DNA of 64,000 nucleotides from Clostridium sp. MCC353 (GTDB lineage Bacteria > Bacillota > Clostridia > Lachnospirales > Lachnospiraceae): the NCBI RefSeq assembly GCF_018785315.1, contig NZ_WQPN01000025.1, forward strand, positions 62,001 to 126,000, read 5' to 3'. The notes under the pieces are model-generated. The model was not told the origin of the DNA and ran no database searches. It worked only from the letters and a program-made list of their open reading frames with translations. The translations under genes and the position numbers were made by a program. Numbering within the stretch: the stretch's first letter is position 1; every line of letters starts with the position of its first letter. Shown here one piece after another: positions 51,975 through 62,514 of this stretch.

Positions 51975-52625
51975 TTATATGCCGGACACCTCTCTGGCTG
52001 CCACTAATTTGCAGATCGGTTTGCCTTCCGAAGCGAATTTTGTCTCGTACTCGGTCATCACATTGCCTTCCGCCATATGGCTGTGATGGAGATCCTTTGT
52101 ACAGGCGAGAATCTTCCAGCCCGCCTGGGGAACGGATTCCAGGGAATAGTCAAACAGGCCTGTATTGTCCGTCTTAAATTCCACCAGACCGTCCTTTTTC
52201 AGTATCTGGTCATATACCTTCATAAACTCCGGGGATGTGAGGCGGCGTTTTGCATGGCGGTCTTTGGGCCACGGATCGGAAAAATTGAGATAAATCTTGG
52301 ACACCTCACCCAGTTCAAAATACTCTGCCAGCTCCTTGGCATCCACGCACATAAAATACAGATTGCCCAGTTCCAGCTCCGCCCTCTTTTGAAGTCCCCG
52401 AAGCAGCACGCTGGAATACCGCTCAATTCCTATATAGTTAATATCAGGATTCATCCTGGCCAGTTCCATGATGAACTTTCCCTTTCCCATGCCGACTTCA
52501 ATCTCGATGGGATTCTGGTTGCCGAACACTTCTTCCCAATGCCCTTTTTTCTCTTCCGGATTGTGAACCACATACGGGCTCTTCTCTATTTCCTCTTCAG
52601 CGCCTGGAATATGGCGTAGTCTCAT
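51975..52625 (-). CDS. trmB: tRNA (guanine(46)-N7)-methyltransferase
   Basis: A 216-residue protein with the SAM-binding site EVGMGKGKFIMELA, NYIGIERYSSVLLR, and the catalytic KIYLNFSDPWPKDRHAKRRL. Near the C-terminus EYETKFASEGKPI matches the family's tRNA-binding end. It methylates N7 of G46 in the tRNA variable loop. The ATG has GAGGAATCG upstream. Confidence 0.95.
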   Translation of the reverse strand: MRLRHIPGAEEEIEKSPYVVHNPEEKKGHWEEVFGNQNPIEIEVGMGKGKFIMELARMNPDINYIGIERYSSVLLRGLQKRAELELGNLYFMCVDAKELAEYFELGEVSKIYLNFSDPWPKDRHAKRRLTSPEFMKVYDQILKKDGLVEFKTDNTGLFDYSLESVPQAGWKILACTKDLHHSHMAEGNVMTEYETKFASEGKPICKLVAAREVSGI

Positions 52626-52827
52626 AACGATTCCTCCAACTGTAATAATCTTCTAAATAAATGCCTTTGTCCATACATGTTCACATTCTACCATTGCACC
52701 GCTCCCATTGCAAGTTTTTGATAGTATTTACATTTATCTTACAAAGTAAAAATTTTACGTGCAGAAACGACAAATATCGAGTATAATCATGTTAGGTTAG
52801 ACAGCAATTGTGCAAAGGAGGATATCT

Positions 52828-53646
52828 ATGGCTAATGTAGATACAAGCAACAGTTGGGAAAAAATCCAAAAAGGGGTGAAAGAGACAGAGCGCCTCATTG
52901 GACAGAAACAGTATAATCTGGCTATGGTGAAAGCTCGTCAAACTCTTGAATACATGGTTCGGTGCCTTGGAGAAAAGGCATGTATCGTTGATGGTGATTT
53001 AAGCAGCACAATCGACGAATTATACCTCGGAAAGTGGATCACCAAAACAACTTCCGAACATTATCATAAAATCCGCATATTGGGGAATAAGGCGATTCAT
53101 GAAGGCAGCGACAACGCATACGACGCAAACCAGGCGTATCATCTGCTTTCCCAGGAAGTTTATACATTTTCCAATGATTACCGCACCAAACGCAGGCCCA
53201 CAGGCAGCGGCGGCGGTTCCAGATCGTCTAAGAGCAGAAGGAGACCGGCCCAAAAGAGCGGCCCGGCCATTAATCAGCAGTTGATTTTAAAGATTGTTAT
53301 ATTAATTCTCTGCATCGCATTTATCGCCGCGGTTATTAAGTTCATTAAACCGGGAAAAGACGAGGTTAAGGAAACTTCTACAGAACCCACAACCACAGTG
53401 CAGCAGGTAGAAACCACTCCGCCTGAGACGGAAAGCGTTCCGGTTGAAACTCTGGCAAAAGAAATTTATAAAACAACAGACACCCTGAACGTGAGAAAAG
53501 AACCGTCCACCAGCGCAGAAAAACTGGGGGTTCTGGCCGCCGGAACAGAGGTTACCTATAAAGGCGCCCATGATGACGAATGGGCAGTTATTGATTATAA
53601 TGGCACGGAGGCCTATGTGGCCAGCCAGTATTTGACAAAAGAATAA
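52828..53646 (+). CDS. DUF4145 domain protein with membrane helix and extracellular SH3 domain
   Basis: A 272-residue protein starting at the ATG at 52828 after AAAGGAGG. Residues 1-115 form a helical DUF4145-like domain (YNLAMVKARQTLEYMVRCLG, HYHKIRILGNKAIHEG). A basic Arg/Ser/Gly linker, one membrane helix (LILKIVILILCIAFIAAVI), a Thr/Glu-rich stalk, and a C-terminal bacterial SH3 domain (TLNVRKEPSTSAEKLGVLAAG) follow. The cytoplasmic domain resembles those in nuclease-associated proteins; the SH3 domain should bind peptidoglycan. No neighbour hints at its function. Confidence 0.75.
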   Translation: MANVDTSNSWEKIQKGVKETERLIGQKQYNLAMVKARQTLEYMVRCLGEKACIVDGDLSSTIDELYLGKWITKTTSEHYHKIRILGNKAIHEGSDNAYDANQAYHLLSQEVYTFSNDYRTKRRPTGSGGGSRSSKSRRRPAQKSGPAINQQLILKIVILILCIAFIAAVIKFIKPGKDEVKETSTEPTTTVQQVETTPPETESVPVETLAKEIYKTTDTLNVRKEPSTSAEKLGVLAAGTEVTYKGAHDDEWAVIDYNGTEAYVASQYLTKE

Positions 53647-53665
53647 CTTTTTATTTCCATAAAAG

Positions 53666-53710
53666 AACGCCGGATAGATATCAGTATAACGATACTTATT
53701 CGGCGTTTTT
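53666..53710 (+). terminator. intrinsic terminator after the DUF4145-SH3 gene
   Basis: AACGCCG pairs with CGGCGTT, with additional ATA/TAT pairing further in, followed by TTTTT. Confidence 0.75.
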
Positions 53711-53865
53711 GTCCGTAAGAAGATTGTTAAAAATTTATTTTTATATAAAATCACTATAGCATTTTTCACAAAAAGGAGTATTATGTTTAAGTAGTTCTTA
53801 TATGATGTATAACTTCTTATTATATATGCATCATGAAACTATAAATCAGGCAAGGAGGGATAACT

Positions 53866-54177
53866 GTGGATAACGTCATCAACAAATTATCCGAAATCGA
53901 GCAGACCGCCGCTTCTATCATGGAGGCCGCTAATGCCCGCAAAAAAGAGTTCGCTTCTGAGATGGAAAAGAAAACTGCTGATTTCGATGCTGCCCTGGAA
54001 GCTGAAACCGCTAAAAAAGTCACTGATTTAAGAGCGCAGATGGAAACCACCATGCAGTCTAAGCTGGAAAAACAGCGTTCTGATGCCGAGGAAGTGCTAA
54101 AACACATGGAAGAAAGCTACCGCTTAAACCATCGTGCATATGCCAAAGAACTTTTTCAGGCTATGATAAAGGAGTAG
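53866..54177 (+). CDS. V-type ATPase subunit H/G-like peripheral stalk protein
   Basis: A 103-residue, almost wholly helical and charged protein (SIMEAANARKKEFASEMEKK) of the NtpF/AhaH type. It pairs with subunit E to form a peripheral stalk that holds the catalytic head still. The start is a GTG at 53866 after AAGGAGG. First gene of the operon. Confidence 0.75.
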   Translation: MDNVINKLSEIEQTAASIMEAANARKKEFASEMEKKTADFDAALEAETAKKVTDLRAQMETTMQSKLEKQRSDAEEVLKHMEESYRLNHRAYAKELFQAMIKE

Positions 54178-54180
54178 CGT

Positions 54181-55227
54181 ATGGGGAGCCTTTTATCTTA
54201 CAGCGGCCTTACTACCAAGGTACGGGCCATGGAAAGCCATTTTATATCCGACGCCCAGTTTCATGAGATGTCATCATTGGAAACGGTTGCGGATGCGGTT
54301 GAATTCCTGAAGAAACAGCCCGCCTATGCGGCTATTTTCTCCGGCCTGGAGGACCAGGAACTTCACCGGGGCAAAATCGAAGAGCGGCTGGTGCTGTCCA
54401 AATATCAGGATTTCGCTAAACTATACCGCTTTTCCAATCTCTCACAGCGCAAATTTTTGGACCTTTATTTCATGCATTACGAAGTAGCGATCCTGAAACG
54501 ATGTCTACGAAGCGCTCTGGATCACAGAGAACTTGATCTGGATTTGTCCATGTTCCACGATTTTTTTGAAAAACATTCCAATCTTGATCTTATAAAATTA
54601 TACACTTCCCAAGACATGACAGAGCTGATCGCCAATTTAAACGGAACGCCCTTTTTTGACCTGCTCACCCATATAGAAAATACAGATTCACCCACGCTTT
54701 TTGACTATGAAATGCAGCTGGATCTTTTCTATTTCAAGACCATGTGGAAGATTAAAAACAAATATCTGTCCAAATCTGAACAGGCCATCCTCTCCCAGTG
54801 TTTCGGCGCAAAACTGGATCTTTTAAACCTTCAGTGGATCTACCGGTCCAAGAAGTATTATGAACTGGCTCCGGCCGATATCTACGCCCTTCTGATACCG
54901 ATTTACCACCGCCTGAAAAAGGCCGACATCATCAGACTGGCTGAAGCCGACACCACAGAGGAGTTCTATTCCCTTCTTAAAAATACTTATTATGGGAATT
55001 TAAGCATTTCAAACCTTTCAGAATATCCCAATCTGGAAGAGCTGTATACAAAAGTTTTAGACCGGATTCACAAACTGACCCGTCAACGGAATCCGTATTC
55101 CATCGCTTCTTTAAACGCGTATCTTTACTTTAAGGAGCAGGAAATCAACAAAATTATAACGATTATAGAGGGGATACGTTATGGCCTGGAGCCCGCAGAA
55201 ATCTATTCGCTGGCAGCCAGAAACTAG
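54181..55227 (+). CDS. ntpC: V-type ATPase subunit C
   Basis: A 348-residue helical protein of the V/A-type subunit C (AtpC/NtpC) family, with LSYSGLTTKVRAMESHFI at the start and NAYLYFKEQEINKIITIIEGI near the end. It forms the socket that connects the central rotor to the membrane ring. It begins 3 bases after the preceding stop. Confidence 0.88.
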   Translation: MGSLLSYSGLTTKVRAMESHFISDAQFHEMSSLETVADAVEFLKKQPAYAAIFSGLEDQELHRGKIEERLVLSKYQDFAKLYRFSNLSQRKFLDLYFMHYEVAILKRCLRSALDHRELDLDLSMFHDFFEKHSNLDLIKLYTSQDMTELIANLNGTPFFDLLTHIENTDSPTLFDYEMQLDLFYFKTMWKIKNKYLSKSEQAILSQCFGAKLDLLNLQWIYRSKKYYELAPADIYALLIPIYHRLKKADIIRLAEADTTEEFYSLLKNTYYGNLSISNLSEYPNLEELYTKVLDRIHKLTRQRNPYSIASLNAYLYFKEQEINKIITIIEGIRYGLEPAEIYSLAARN

Positions 55228-55245
55228 CAAAGGAGGTTTACACCC

Positions 55246-57183
55246 GTGATTGAAAAGATGAAATTCCTGAGTATCACCGGGCCCAAGGAAGATATCGACA
55301 GAGTTGTCGAGCAATACCTTTCCAAATATGAGATACATTTGGAAAATGCCCTGTCTGAACTCAAAACGGTAAAAGATTTAAGGCCTTATGTGGAGACAAA
55401 TCCATATAAAACTATAAGCCAAAGGTCTGCCGAACTGTTGGGCTCGTTAAAGGATGCGCCTTCTGTCTCCGATGAAGATATGACAATAGAAGAAGCCGCC
55501 GGTTTCATAACCGATTTAGACAATAAATTAAACGGCCTGCTGGCACAAAAAGAGGATCTTCAGAATCAGATTGCCGTGCTCCAGGATTCCATGAATAAAG
55601 TAATACCGTTTACCGGTTTGAATTACGATTTAACTTCAATTCTCCATTTCCGCTATATTAAATTCCGGTTTGGACGGATTGCCCATGAATATTATGACAA
55701 ATTTTACAACTATGTATATGACACCATTGATACGGTGCTCTGTAAATGCCTTGAGGACGATGATTATGTCTGGGCCGTTTACTTCGTTCCCGAAACCATT
55801 TCAGACCGCGTGGACGCGATCTACGCCTCCATGCATTTTGAACGTTTTTACCTTCCGGATGAATACGAAGGCACTCCCAGCGAAGCCGCCCATGTGCTGG
55901 AAGAAAAGATCAATACATTAAACAGATCAATAGACGGAATCGACGGCCAGATTTCACAGGCCCTCAATTCCCAGCGGGAAAAACTGGCAAAAGCAGATCA
56001 AAAACTGCAGAAATACGCTAAGAATTTTGACGTCAGGAAAATGGCGGCCTGCACAAAACAGCGGGAACATACTTTTTATATCTTATGCGGATGGATGCCT
56101 GCCAAAGAGGCAAAACAGTTCCAGAAAGAGATCTCCGATGATGAGAACACGTTCTGCATTGTGGAAACAGATGATAACAACATCATCAGCAGGCCGCCGA
56201 CTAAGCTGAAAAATCCCAAGCTGTTCCGGCCATTTGAGATGTTCATCGGCATGTACGGACTTCCCGCTTACAACGAAATAGACCCGACGATCCTGATCGG
56301 CATTACCTACTCCTTCCTCTTCGGATTCATGTTCGGAGATGTGGGCCAGGGATTGTGCCTGCTTTTAGGCGGCCTTTTGCTGTACCGGTTTAAAAAGGCC
56401 AGCCTGGCAGCTATCATTTCCTGCTGCGGGTTCTTTTCCACCATCTTCGGATTCCTGTTCGGAAGCGTTTTCGGTTTTGAAACGATCCTGGACGCCGTGT
56501 GGTTAAGGCCAAAAGAAGCCATGACACAGCTCCCATTTATCGGAAACCTGAACACAGTCTTTGTGGTGGCAATCGCCCTGGGTATGGGGATCATCATGAT
56601 GACAATGGTTCTCAATATTATCAACAGCCTTCATTCTAAAGATAAAGAAAAGGCTTATTTTGACACAAACGGCATAGCCGGACTGGTTTTCTACGCCAGC
56701 CTGGTATTAACCGTAATCCTTTACATGACAGGCAATCCGCTGCCTGCCACCATCATTTTGGTGGTCATGTTCGTCATTCCTCTGATTGTGATTTTCTGCA
56801 AGGAACCGTTAACCGCCCTTGTTGAGAAAAAAGCGGAAGTCATGCCCAAGGAAAAAGGCATGTTCTTCGTACAGGGATTTTTCGAATTATTTGAAGTCCT
56901 GCTCAGTTATTTTTCAAATACACTGTCCTTTGTCCGTGTGGGCGCGTTCGCAGTCAGCCATGCGGCCATGATGGAAGTGGTTCTGATGTTAGGCGGTGTG
57001 GAGGCCGGGAATCCCAACTGGCTTGTGGTTATTTTAGGAAATGTATTCGTCTGCGGCATGGAGGGACTGATCGTCGGCATCCAGGTGCTCCGTTTGGAAT
57101 ACTATGAACTGTTCAGCCGTTTCTACAGAGGCACCGGACGTGCATTTAAACCATACGGCAAAAATGTTTCCGCAAAAAATTAA
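55246..57183 (+). CDS. ntpI: V-type ATPase subunit I
   Basis: A 645-residue protein starting at a GTG after AAAGGAGG. The N-terminal ~330 residues form a cytoplasmic, coiled-coil-containing arm (LDNKLNGLLAQKEDLQNQIAVL). The C-terminal half has about seven membrane helices with FLFGFMFGDVGQGL and the conserved arginine in NTLSFVRVGAFAVSHAAM that drives ion transfer. It is the membrane stator (subunit a equivalent). Confidence 0.93.
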   Translation: MIEKMKFLSITGPKEDIDRVVEQYLSKYEIHLENALSELKTVKDLRPYVETNPYKTISQRSAELLGSLKDAPSVSDEDMTIEEAAGFITDLDNKLNGLLAQKEDLQNQIAVLQDSMNKVIPFTGLNYDLTSILHFRYIKFRFGRIAHEYYDKFYNYVYDTIDTVLCKCLEDDDYVWAVYFVPETISDRVDAIYASMHFERFYLPDEYEGTPSEAAHVLEEKINTLNRSIDGIDGQISQALNSQREKLAKADQKLQKYAKNFDVRKMAACTKQREHTFYILCGWMPAKEAKQFQKEISDDENTFCIVETDDNNIISRPPTKLKNPKLFRPFEMFIGMYGLPAYNEIDPTILIGITYSFLFGFMFGDVGQGLCLLLGGLLLYRFKKASLAAIISCCGFFSTIFGFLFGSVFGFETILDAVWLRPKEAMTQLPFIGNLNTVFVVAIALGMGIIMMTMVLNIINSLHSKDKEKAYFDTNGIAGLVFYASLVLTVILYMTGNPLPATIILVVMFVIPLIVIFCKEPLTALVEKKAEVMPKEKGMFFVQGFFELFEVLLSYFSNTLSFVRVGAFAVSHAAMMEVVLMLGGVEAGNPNWLVVILGNVFVCGMEGLIVGIQVLRLEYYELFSRFYRGTGRAFKPYGKNVSAKN

Positions 57184-57254
57184 TTACGGCTTCTGAAATC
57201 CAGGCCGGAAGAGATTCTTTATTAAATCAAACTAAATGAAAAGGAGTATTTATC

Positions 57255-57686
57255 ATGAGTTTATTAGTTAAAATCACATTAGCTGCTGCATTAATCCTCA
57301 GCATCGTTGTTCCATTCGGCGCATTTGCATTTGGTGAAAAGACAAAGGGACGTTATAAAAAAGCATTGGGCATCAATATCTTCTTATTCCTTGGAACCAT
57401 CGCCGTATCCAGTATATTCATGTTCTCAGGCGATGCGGTTGCTGCTGAAACCACTGCCGCCGCCGCTAACAGCGTTGCTGGCTGGGGGTATCTGGCCGCC
57501 GCTCTTTCCACCGGACTGGCTTGTATCGGCGGCGGTATTGCCGTATCTGCCGCCGCGTCCGCTGCTCTTGGCGCAATCAGTGAAGACGGTTCCATTCTTG
57601 GTAAATCATTGATCTTCGTAGGTCTTGCCGAAGGTGTTTGTCTGTACGGACTGATCATTTCCTTTATGATCTTAGGTAAACTGTAA
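57255..57686 (+). CDS. ntpK: V-type ATPase proteolipid subunit K
   Basis: A 143-residue protein. Two N-terminal helices (about 4-26 and 38-58) do not carry a carboxylate. The C-terminal hairpin (AALSTGLACIGGGIAVSAA and LIFVGLAEGVCLYGLI) has one conserved ion-binding Glu in GLAEG. The Gln that often marks Na+-binding rings is not apparent on the first helix of this hairpin, so H+ transport is possible, but this is only inference. The rotor ring is built from multiple copies. Confidence 0.88.
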   Translation: MSLLVKITLAAALILSIVVPFGAFAFGEKTKGRYKKALGINIFLFLGTIAVSSIFMFSGDAVAAETTAAAANSVAGWGYLAAALSTGLACIGGGIAVSAAASAALGAISEDGSILGKSLIFVGLAEGVCLYGLIISFMILGKL

Positions 57687-57689
57687 TCT

Positions 57690-57998
57690 ATGAAGATGTA
57701 TTTAATCAGCGACAACATCGACACCTATACAGGCATGCGCCTGGCCGGGGTGGAAGGCGCTGTCGTTCATGAACGGGCTCAGTTAAAAGAAGAACTGGAT
57801 AAGGTCCTGGCCGATAAAGAAATCGGAATTGTATTGCTGACTGAAAAATTTGGCAGGGAATTTCCCGATCTCATTGACAATGTCAAGCTGGAACGGAAAC
57901 TGCCTCTGATCGTCGAGATACCGGACCGACATGGCACCGGCCGCAAGCCGGACTTTATCACTTCCTATGTTAACGAAGCCATCGGCTTGAAATTATAA
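57690..57998 (+). CDS. ntpG: V-type ATPase subunit F
   Basis: A 102-residue protein of the V/A-type subunit F family (MKMYLISDNIDTYTGMRLAG at the start, IGIVLLTEKFGREFPDLI in the middle). It is a small part of the central rotor with subunit D. Three bases separate it from subunit K. In Enterococcus naming this is NtpG. Confidence 0.85.
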   Translation: MKMYLISDNIDTYTGMRLAGVEGAVVHERAQLKEELDKVLADKEIGIVLLTEKFGREFPDLIDNVKLERKLPLIVEIPDRHGTGRKPDFITSYVNEAIGLKL

Positions 57999-58015
57999 GA
58001 AAGAAGGTGAACGTC

Positions 58016-58606
58016 TTGACTACTGAGGAAAAATTAGAGCATTTTCAAAGCTTTTGCGTGGAAGATGCCAGGAACAGAAGTGCAAAGATGTTAGATGAAT
58101 ATATGAGCGCTCTGGAACAGACATTTGCCGAGCACCAGGAAGACGCCAAACGTCATGCCCAAATGCAGCTTCAATCGGAAACCGAGAAAATAGAACGTGA
58201 AATCAACAAAAAGCTTTCCATTGAACAGATCAACATCAAGCGCACCCTCGGCCATAAAAATGACGAACTGAAAGATAAGCTTCTGGTGGAAGTAAAAGAT
58301 ATGCTGGAACGCTTTATGGACACTCCCGACTATCAAAAACTTCTGGAAGCCCAGGTCGCCTATGCAAAAAAGGTGGCAGGGGACGAGGAATTAGTGATCT
58401 ACATGGACCCTGTGGATGAAGATAAAGTCCGCCGGACCGCCTTTCATCAGAATATGAACATCAAGGTCAGCGAATACTCCTTTATGGGCGGCACAAGGGC
58501 TGTAATTCCCTCTAAGAATATTCTGATTGACAACTCCTTTCAGGCGAAGCTTGAAGAGGTAAAGCAGAATTTCAAATTCGATTTCGGAGGTAAGATCCAT
58601 GGCTAA
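58016..58606 (+). CDS. ntpE: V-type ATPase subunit E
   Basis: A 196-residue helical protein of the V/A subunit E family. The N-terminal half is a long charged helix (QTFAEHQEDAKRHAQMQL), and the C-terminal half has the globular part ending in KLEEVKQNFKFDFGG. I chose the TTG at 58016 after GAAGGTG; a GTG at 58007 is possible. It overlaps the subunit A start by 8 bases. Confidence 0.82.
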   Translation: MTTEEKLEHFQSFCVEDARNRSAKMLDEYMSALEQTFAEHQEDAKRHAQMQLQSETEKIEREINKKLSIEQINIKRTLGHKNDELKDKLLVEVKDMLERFMDTPDYQKLLEAQVAYAKKVAGDEELVIYMDPVDEDKVRRTAFHQNMNIKVSEYSFMGGTRAVIPSKNILIDNSFQAKLEEVKQNFKFDFGGKIHG

Positions 58607-60365
58607 AACTGGGAATATCTACGGCATCAACGGCCCCATTGTCCATATCAAAGGCGATGTGGGATTCCAGATGCATGAAATGGTTTATGTAGGAAATCAG
58701 AACCTGGTGGGCGAAGTGATCGGACTGACCTCTAAAGACACCACCATAGAAGTTTATGAAGAAACATCAGGCATTAAACCGGGCGAACTGGTAACCGGAA
58801 GCGGTTCTCCTGTTTCCGTAACCCTGGCTCCCGGAATCCTGAATAACATATTTGACGGTATTGAACGTCCCCTCAGCGAAATCGCACGCACCGGCGGAGC
58901 TTATATCAGCCGCGGCGTCTCCGTTGATTCCTTGGATATGGATCGGTTATGGGATGCGAAAATCGTCGTTAAGGAAGGCGACAGGCTCTTTCCCGGCGCT
59001 ATAATCGCGGAAGTACCCGAAACGCCAGCTATTGTACACAAAGTAATGCTTCCTCCCGATGTGGAGGGATTTGTAATGAAAACCGTTCCGGACGGAAAAT
59101 ATAAAATAAGCGATGTTTTAATCACAATCCAGCAGCCCGACGGCACGGAAAAGGAACTCACCATGATTCAGAAATGGCCCATCCGCGTTCCAAGGCCCAC
59201 TGCCAAAAGATACCCGGCCACAGTTCCGCTGATCACAGGCCAGCGAATCCTGGATACCCTGTTCCCCCTGGCAAAGGGCGGCACCGCTGCAGTTCCCGGC
59301 GGTTTCGGTACAGGAAAAACCATGACCCAGCACCAGATCGCCAAATGGTCTGACGCCGACATCATCATCTACATCGGCTGCGGCGAGCGCGGCAACGAAA
59401 TGACCCAGGTTCTGGAAGAGTTCAGCGAGTTGATCGACCCCAAATCAGGCAATCCCCTGATGGACCGCACCACGCTGATCGCCAACACCTCCAACATGCC
59501 CGTAGCCGCCCGTGAAGCCAGCCTTTACTCCGGTCTGACCCTGGCTGAATACTACCGCGATATGGGATACGACGTTGCCATCATGGCGGATTCCACTTCC
59601 CGCTGGGCCGAGGCCCTCCGCGAGATTTCAGGCCGTCTGGAAGAGATGCCTGCCGAGGAAGGTTTCCCCGCTTATCTGGCATCCAGGCTATCGGCCTTCT
59701 ATGAGCGCGCCGGAATGATGCAGAATTTAAACGGCACAGAGGGTTCCGTCACCATCATCGGGGCGGTTTCCCCTCAGGGCGGCGATTTCTCCGAGCCGGT
59801 CACACAGAATACCAAGCGTTTTGTACGCTGTTTCTGGGGTCTTGATAAGGCTCTTGCCTATGCAAGACATTTTCCGGCCATCCAGTGGCTGACCAGTTAT
59901 TCGGAGTATTTATCCGACCTCTCGTCCTGGTATACGGAACATGTGGATAAGAAATTTATCGATTACCGCAATCAGATGGTCTACATCCTGACCCAGGAAA
60001 GCGGCCTGATGGAAATCGTAAAGCTGATCGGCAGCGACGTGCTTCCGGACGATCAGAAACTGATCCTGGAAATCGCAAAGGTCATCCGCGTGGGCTTCCT
60101 TCAGCAGAACGCATTCCACAAAGACGATACCTGCGTTCCGCTGGAAAAGCAGTTTAAAATGATGGATGTGATCCTCTATCTGTATAAGAGATCCCGTTCC
60201 CTGATTTCCATGGGAATGCCCATGTCCGTGCTAAAGGAAGACCCCATTTTTGACAAAATCATTTCCATCAAATATGATGTTCCCAATGACAGGCTCGATA
60301 TGCTGGATGATTACAAAAAAGCCATCGACAAATATTATGACGATGTGGTGGAACGCAATGCATAA
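58599..60365 (+). CDS. ntpA: V-type ATPase catalytic subunit A
   Basis: A 588-residue protein of full length. Walker A is [12 protein letters not shown], followed by [18 protein letters not shown] and [18 protein letters not shown]. The subunit A-specific insertion at about 115-190 is present ([18 protein letters not shown]). It catalyses ATP hydrolysis or synthesis in the cytoplasmic head. The ATG follows GGAGG. Confidence 0.96.
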   Translation: MAKTGNIYGINGPIVHIKGDVGFQMHEMVYVGNQNLVGEVIGLTSKDTTIEVYEETSGIKPGELVTGSGSPVSVTLAPGILNNIFDGIERPLSEIARTGGAYISRGVSVDSLDMDRLWDAKIVVKEGDRLFPGAIIAEVPETPAIVHKVMLPPDVEGFVMKTVPDGKYKISDVLITIQQPDGTEKELTMIQKWPIRVPRPTAKRYPATVPLITGQRILDTLFPLAKGGTAAVPGGFGTGKTMTQHQIAKWSDADIIIYIGCGERGNEMTQVLEEFSELIDPKSGNPLMDRTTLIANTSNMPVAAREASLYSGLTLAEYYRDMGYDVAIMADSTSRWAEALREISGRLEEMPAEEGFPAYLASRLSAFYERAGMMQNLNGTEGSVTIIGAVSPQGGDFSEPVTQNTKRFVRCFWGLDKALAYARHFPAIQWLTSYSEYLSDLSSWYTEHVDKKFIDYRNQMVYILTQESGLMEIVKLIGSDVLPDDQKLILEIAKVIRVGFLQQNAFHKDDTCVPLEKQFKMMDVILYLYKRSRSLISMGMPMSVLKEDPIFDKIISIKYDVPNDRLDMLDDYKKAIDKYYDDVVERNA

Positions 60366-60385
60366 CCAGAAGGGAGAAGTTTATA

Positions 60386-61783
60386 ATGGCAATTGAATAT
60401 TTAGGTTTAAGCGCGATTAACGGACCCCTGGTAGTGCTGGAAGGCATACAGGGAGCCGCATTCGATGAAATTGTAGAAATGACTGTGGCCGGCACAGAAA
60501 AGAAGCTGGGCCGCATCGTTGAAATCTATGATGACAAAGCCGTCATCCAGGTATTTGAAGGGACGGAAGGAATGGCCCTCAGAAATACCCACACCCGCCT
60601 GACCGGGCATCCTATGGAAATCGGCGTGTCTGAGGATATGTTAGGCCGTACCTTTAACGGCATCGGCGCTCCGATTGACGGCCTTGGAGAAATCAAAGCG
60701 GAAAAAATGCTGGATGTCAACGGACAGCCCTTAAACCCGGTAACCCGTGAATATCCGCGTAACTATATCCGCACCGGCATTTCAGCCATTGACGGTTTAA
60801 CCACTCTGATCCGGGGGCAGAAGCTTCCAATCTTCTCAGGAAACGGCCTTCCCCACGACCAGCTTGCCGCACAGATCGTACAGCAGGCGTCATTAGGGGA
60901 AAATTCCGATGAAGAATTCGCCATCGTATTTGCCGCCATGGGCGTTAAATATGATGTGGCTGAGTTCTTCCGCAGAACCTTTGAAGAGAGCGGCGTTTCT
61001 TCCCACGTAGCCATGTTTATCAACCTGGCAAATGACCCGGTTGTGGAGCGTTTGATCACTCCGAAAGTGGCTTTAACACTGGCTGAATATCTGGCATTTG
61101 AAAAGAGCATGCATATTCTGGTCATTTTGACCGATATGACGTCATTTGCGGAAGCCATGCGTGAAGTCTCATCCTCCAAAGGTGAGATTCCATCCCGAAA
61201 AGGCTTCCCCGGCTATTTATATAGTGAACTGGCCACCATCTACGAGAGGGCGGGAATCGTAAAGGGAGTGAACGGGTCTGTCACCCAGATTCCGATCTTA
61301 ACCATGCCCAATGACGATATCACCCATCCGATCCCCGATCTAACCGGTTATATCACAGAAGGGCAGATCGTTTTGGACCGCCAGTTGCAAGGGCAGTCCA
61401 TTTATCCCCCGATCAATGTTCTGCCGTCCCTTTCCCGTTTGATGAAAGACGGCATCGGCGAAGGATATACCAGAAAGGATCATCAGGACGTGGCTAACCA
61501 GTTATTCTCCTGCTACGCAAAGGTGGGGGACGCCAGGGCGCTGGCCTCGGTAATCGGTGAAGACGAGTTGTCTCCTATCGACAAGAAATACCTGATTTTC
61601 GGCAAAGAATTTGAAAAAAGATTTGTGGGCCAGTCCCAGCATGAAAACCGTACCATCATAGAGACACTGGATATCGGCTGGGAGCTCTTAGGGCTGCTTC
61701 CACGGGAAGAACTGGACCGTATCGATACCAAGGTTCTGGATGTATATTATAAGCCCACGACACCGCAGGCCGCAGAAGAGTAA
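60386..61783 (+). CDS. ntpB: V-type ATPase regulatory subunit B
   Basis: A 465-residue protein. It is homologous to subunit A but lacks a Walker A: the region reads [20 protein letters not shown]. Conserved [21 protein letters not shown] and [26 protein letters not shown] (in two parts) are present. It forms the non-catalytic part of the A3B3 head. Confidence 0.95.
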   Translation: MAIEYLGLSAINGPLVVLEGIQGAAFDEIVEMTVAGTEKKLGRIVEIYDDKAVIQVFEGTEGMALRNTHTRLTGHPMEIGVSEDMLGRTFNGIGAPIDGLGEIKAEKMLDVNGQPLNPVTREYPRNYIRTGISAIDGLTTLIRGQKLPIFSGNGLPHDQLAAQIVQQASLGENSDEEFAIVFAAMGVKYDVAEFFRRTFEESGVSSHVAMFINLANDPVVERLITPKVALTLAEYLAFEKSMHILVILTDMTSFAEAMREVSSSKGEIPSRKGFPGYLYSELATIYERAGIVKGVNGSVTQIPILTMPNDDITHPIPDLTGYITEGQIVLDRQLQGQSIYPPINVLPSLSRLMKDGIGEGYTRKDHQDVANQLFSCYAKVGDARALASVIGEDELSPIDKKYLIFGKEFEKRFVGQSQHENRTIIETLDIGWELLGLLPREELDRIDTKVLDVYYKPTTPQAAEE

Positions 61784-61825
61784 GGATGGGGCGTGTAAAA
61801 AAACGCTCCGGCATGGAGGTATTTT

Positions 61826-62455
61826 ATGAATCCAAATTCATTTCCTACTAAAGGTAATTTAATACTGGCAAAAAACTCTCTGGCTCTGGCCCGTCAGGGT
61901 TATGGCCTGATGGATAAAAAGAGAAATATCCTGATCCGCGAACTCATGAACCTGATCGATGAGGCCAAAGGCATCCAGTCTGAAATCGATGTGACCTTCA
62001 CAGAGGCCTATAAGGCCCTCCAAAAGGCCAACATCGAGCTGGGCATCAACTATGTGCAGGAAATCAGCGCCTCCGTCCCAATTGAACGCGGAATCAGAAT
62101 CAAGGCCCGCAGCATCATGGGTACGGAAATCCCGCTGGTCCAGCATGAGGATGCGCCCATGGATTTAACCTACGCCTATTACAGCACCCGGGAATCTCTG
62201 GACGAAGCGAGGGCGAAATTCGAAAAGGTAAAGGAGCTGACGATTAAGCTTTCCATGGTTGAAAACTCCGCTTACCGCCTTGCCAATAACATCAAGAAAA
62301 CGCAGAAAAGGGCAAACGCGCTGAAGAATATCACTATTCCTACGTATGAAGAACTGACAAAGAGCATTACCAATTCTTTGGAGGAGAAGGAACGGGAGGA
62401 GTTTACCAGGTTGAAGGTGATTAAGAGGACGAAGGAGAAAAACAGCGGAACATGA
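61826..62455 (+). CDS. ntpD: V-type ATPase subunit D
   Basis: A 209-residue protein of the V/A subunit D family (FPTKGNLILAKNSLALARQG at the start, YRLANNIKKTQKRANALKNI near the C-terminus). It forms the central rotor shaft. The ATG follows GGAGG. Last gene of the operon, 42 bases after subunit B. Confidence 0.92.
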   Translation: MNPNSFPTKGNLILAKNSLALARQGYGLMDKKRNILIRELMNLIDEAKGIQSEIDVTFTEAYKALQKANIELGINYVQEISASVPIERGIRIKARSIMGTEIPLVQHEDAPMDLTYAYYSTRESLDEARAKFEKVKELTIKLSMVENSAYRLANNIKKTQKRANALKNITIPTYEELTKSITNSLEEKEREEFTRLKVIKRTKEKNSGT

Positions 62456-62460
62456 TTTTA

Positions 62461-62506
62461 ACATCACCCCTCAAGGCATTTTCGAAAATGCCTTGAGGGG
62501 TGATGT
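62461..62506. terminator. perfect 46-nt palindromic bidirectional terminator
   Basis: Two 23-base arms (ACATCACCCCTCAAGGCATTTTC and its exact complement, given here as first and last halves) meet without a loop. A TTTCTTTT tract follows on the plus strand. It sits between the convergent ntpD and PrpR-type genes and serves at least the ATPase operon. Confidence 0.85.
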
Positions 62507-62514
62507 TTCTTTTA

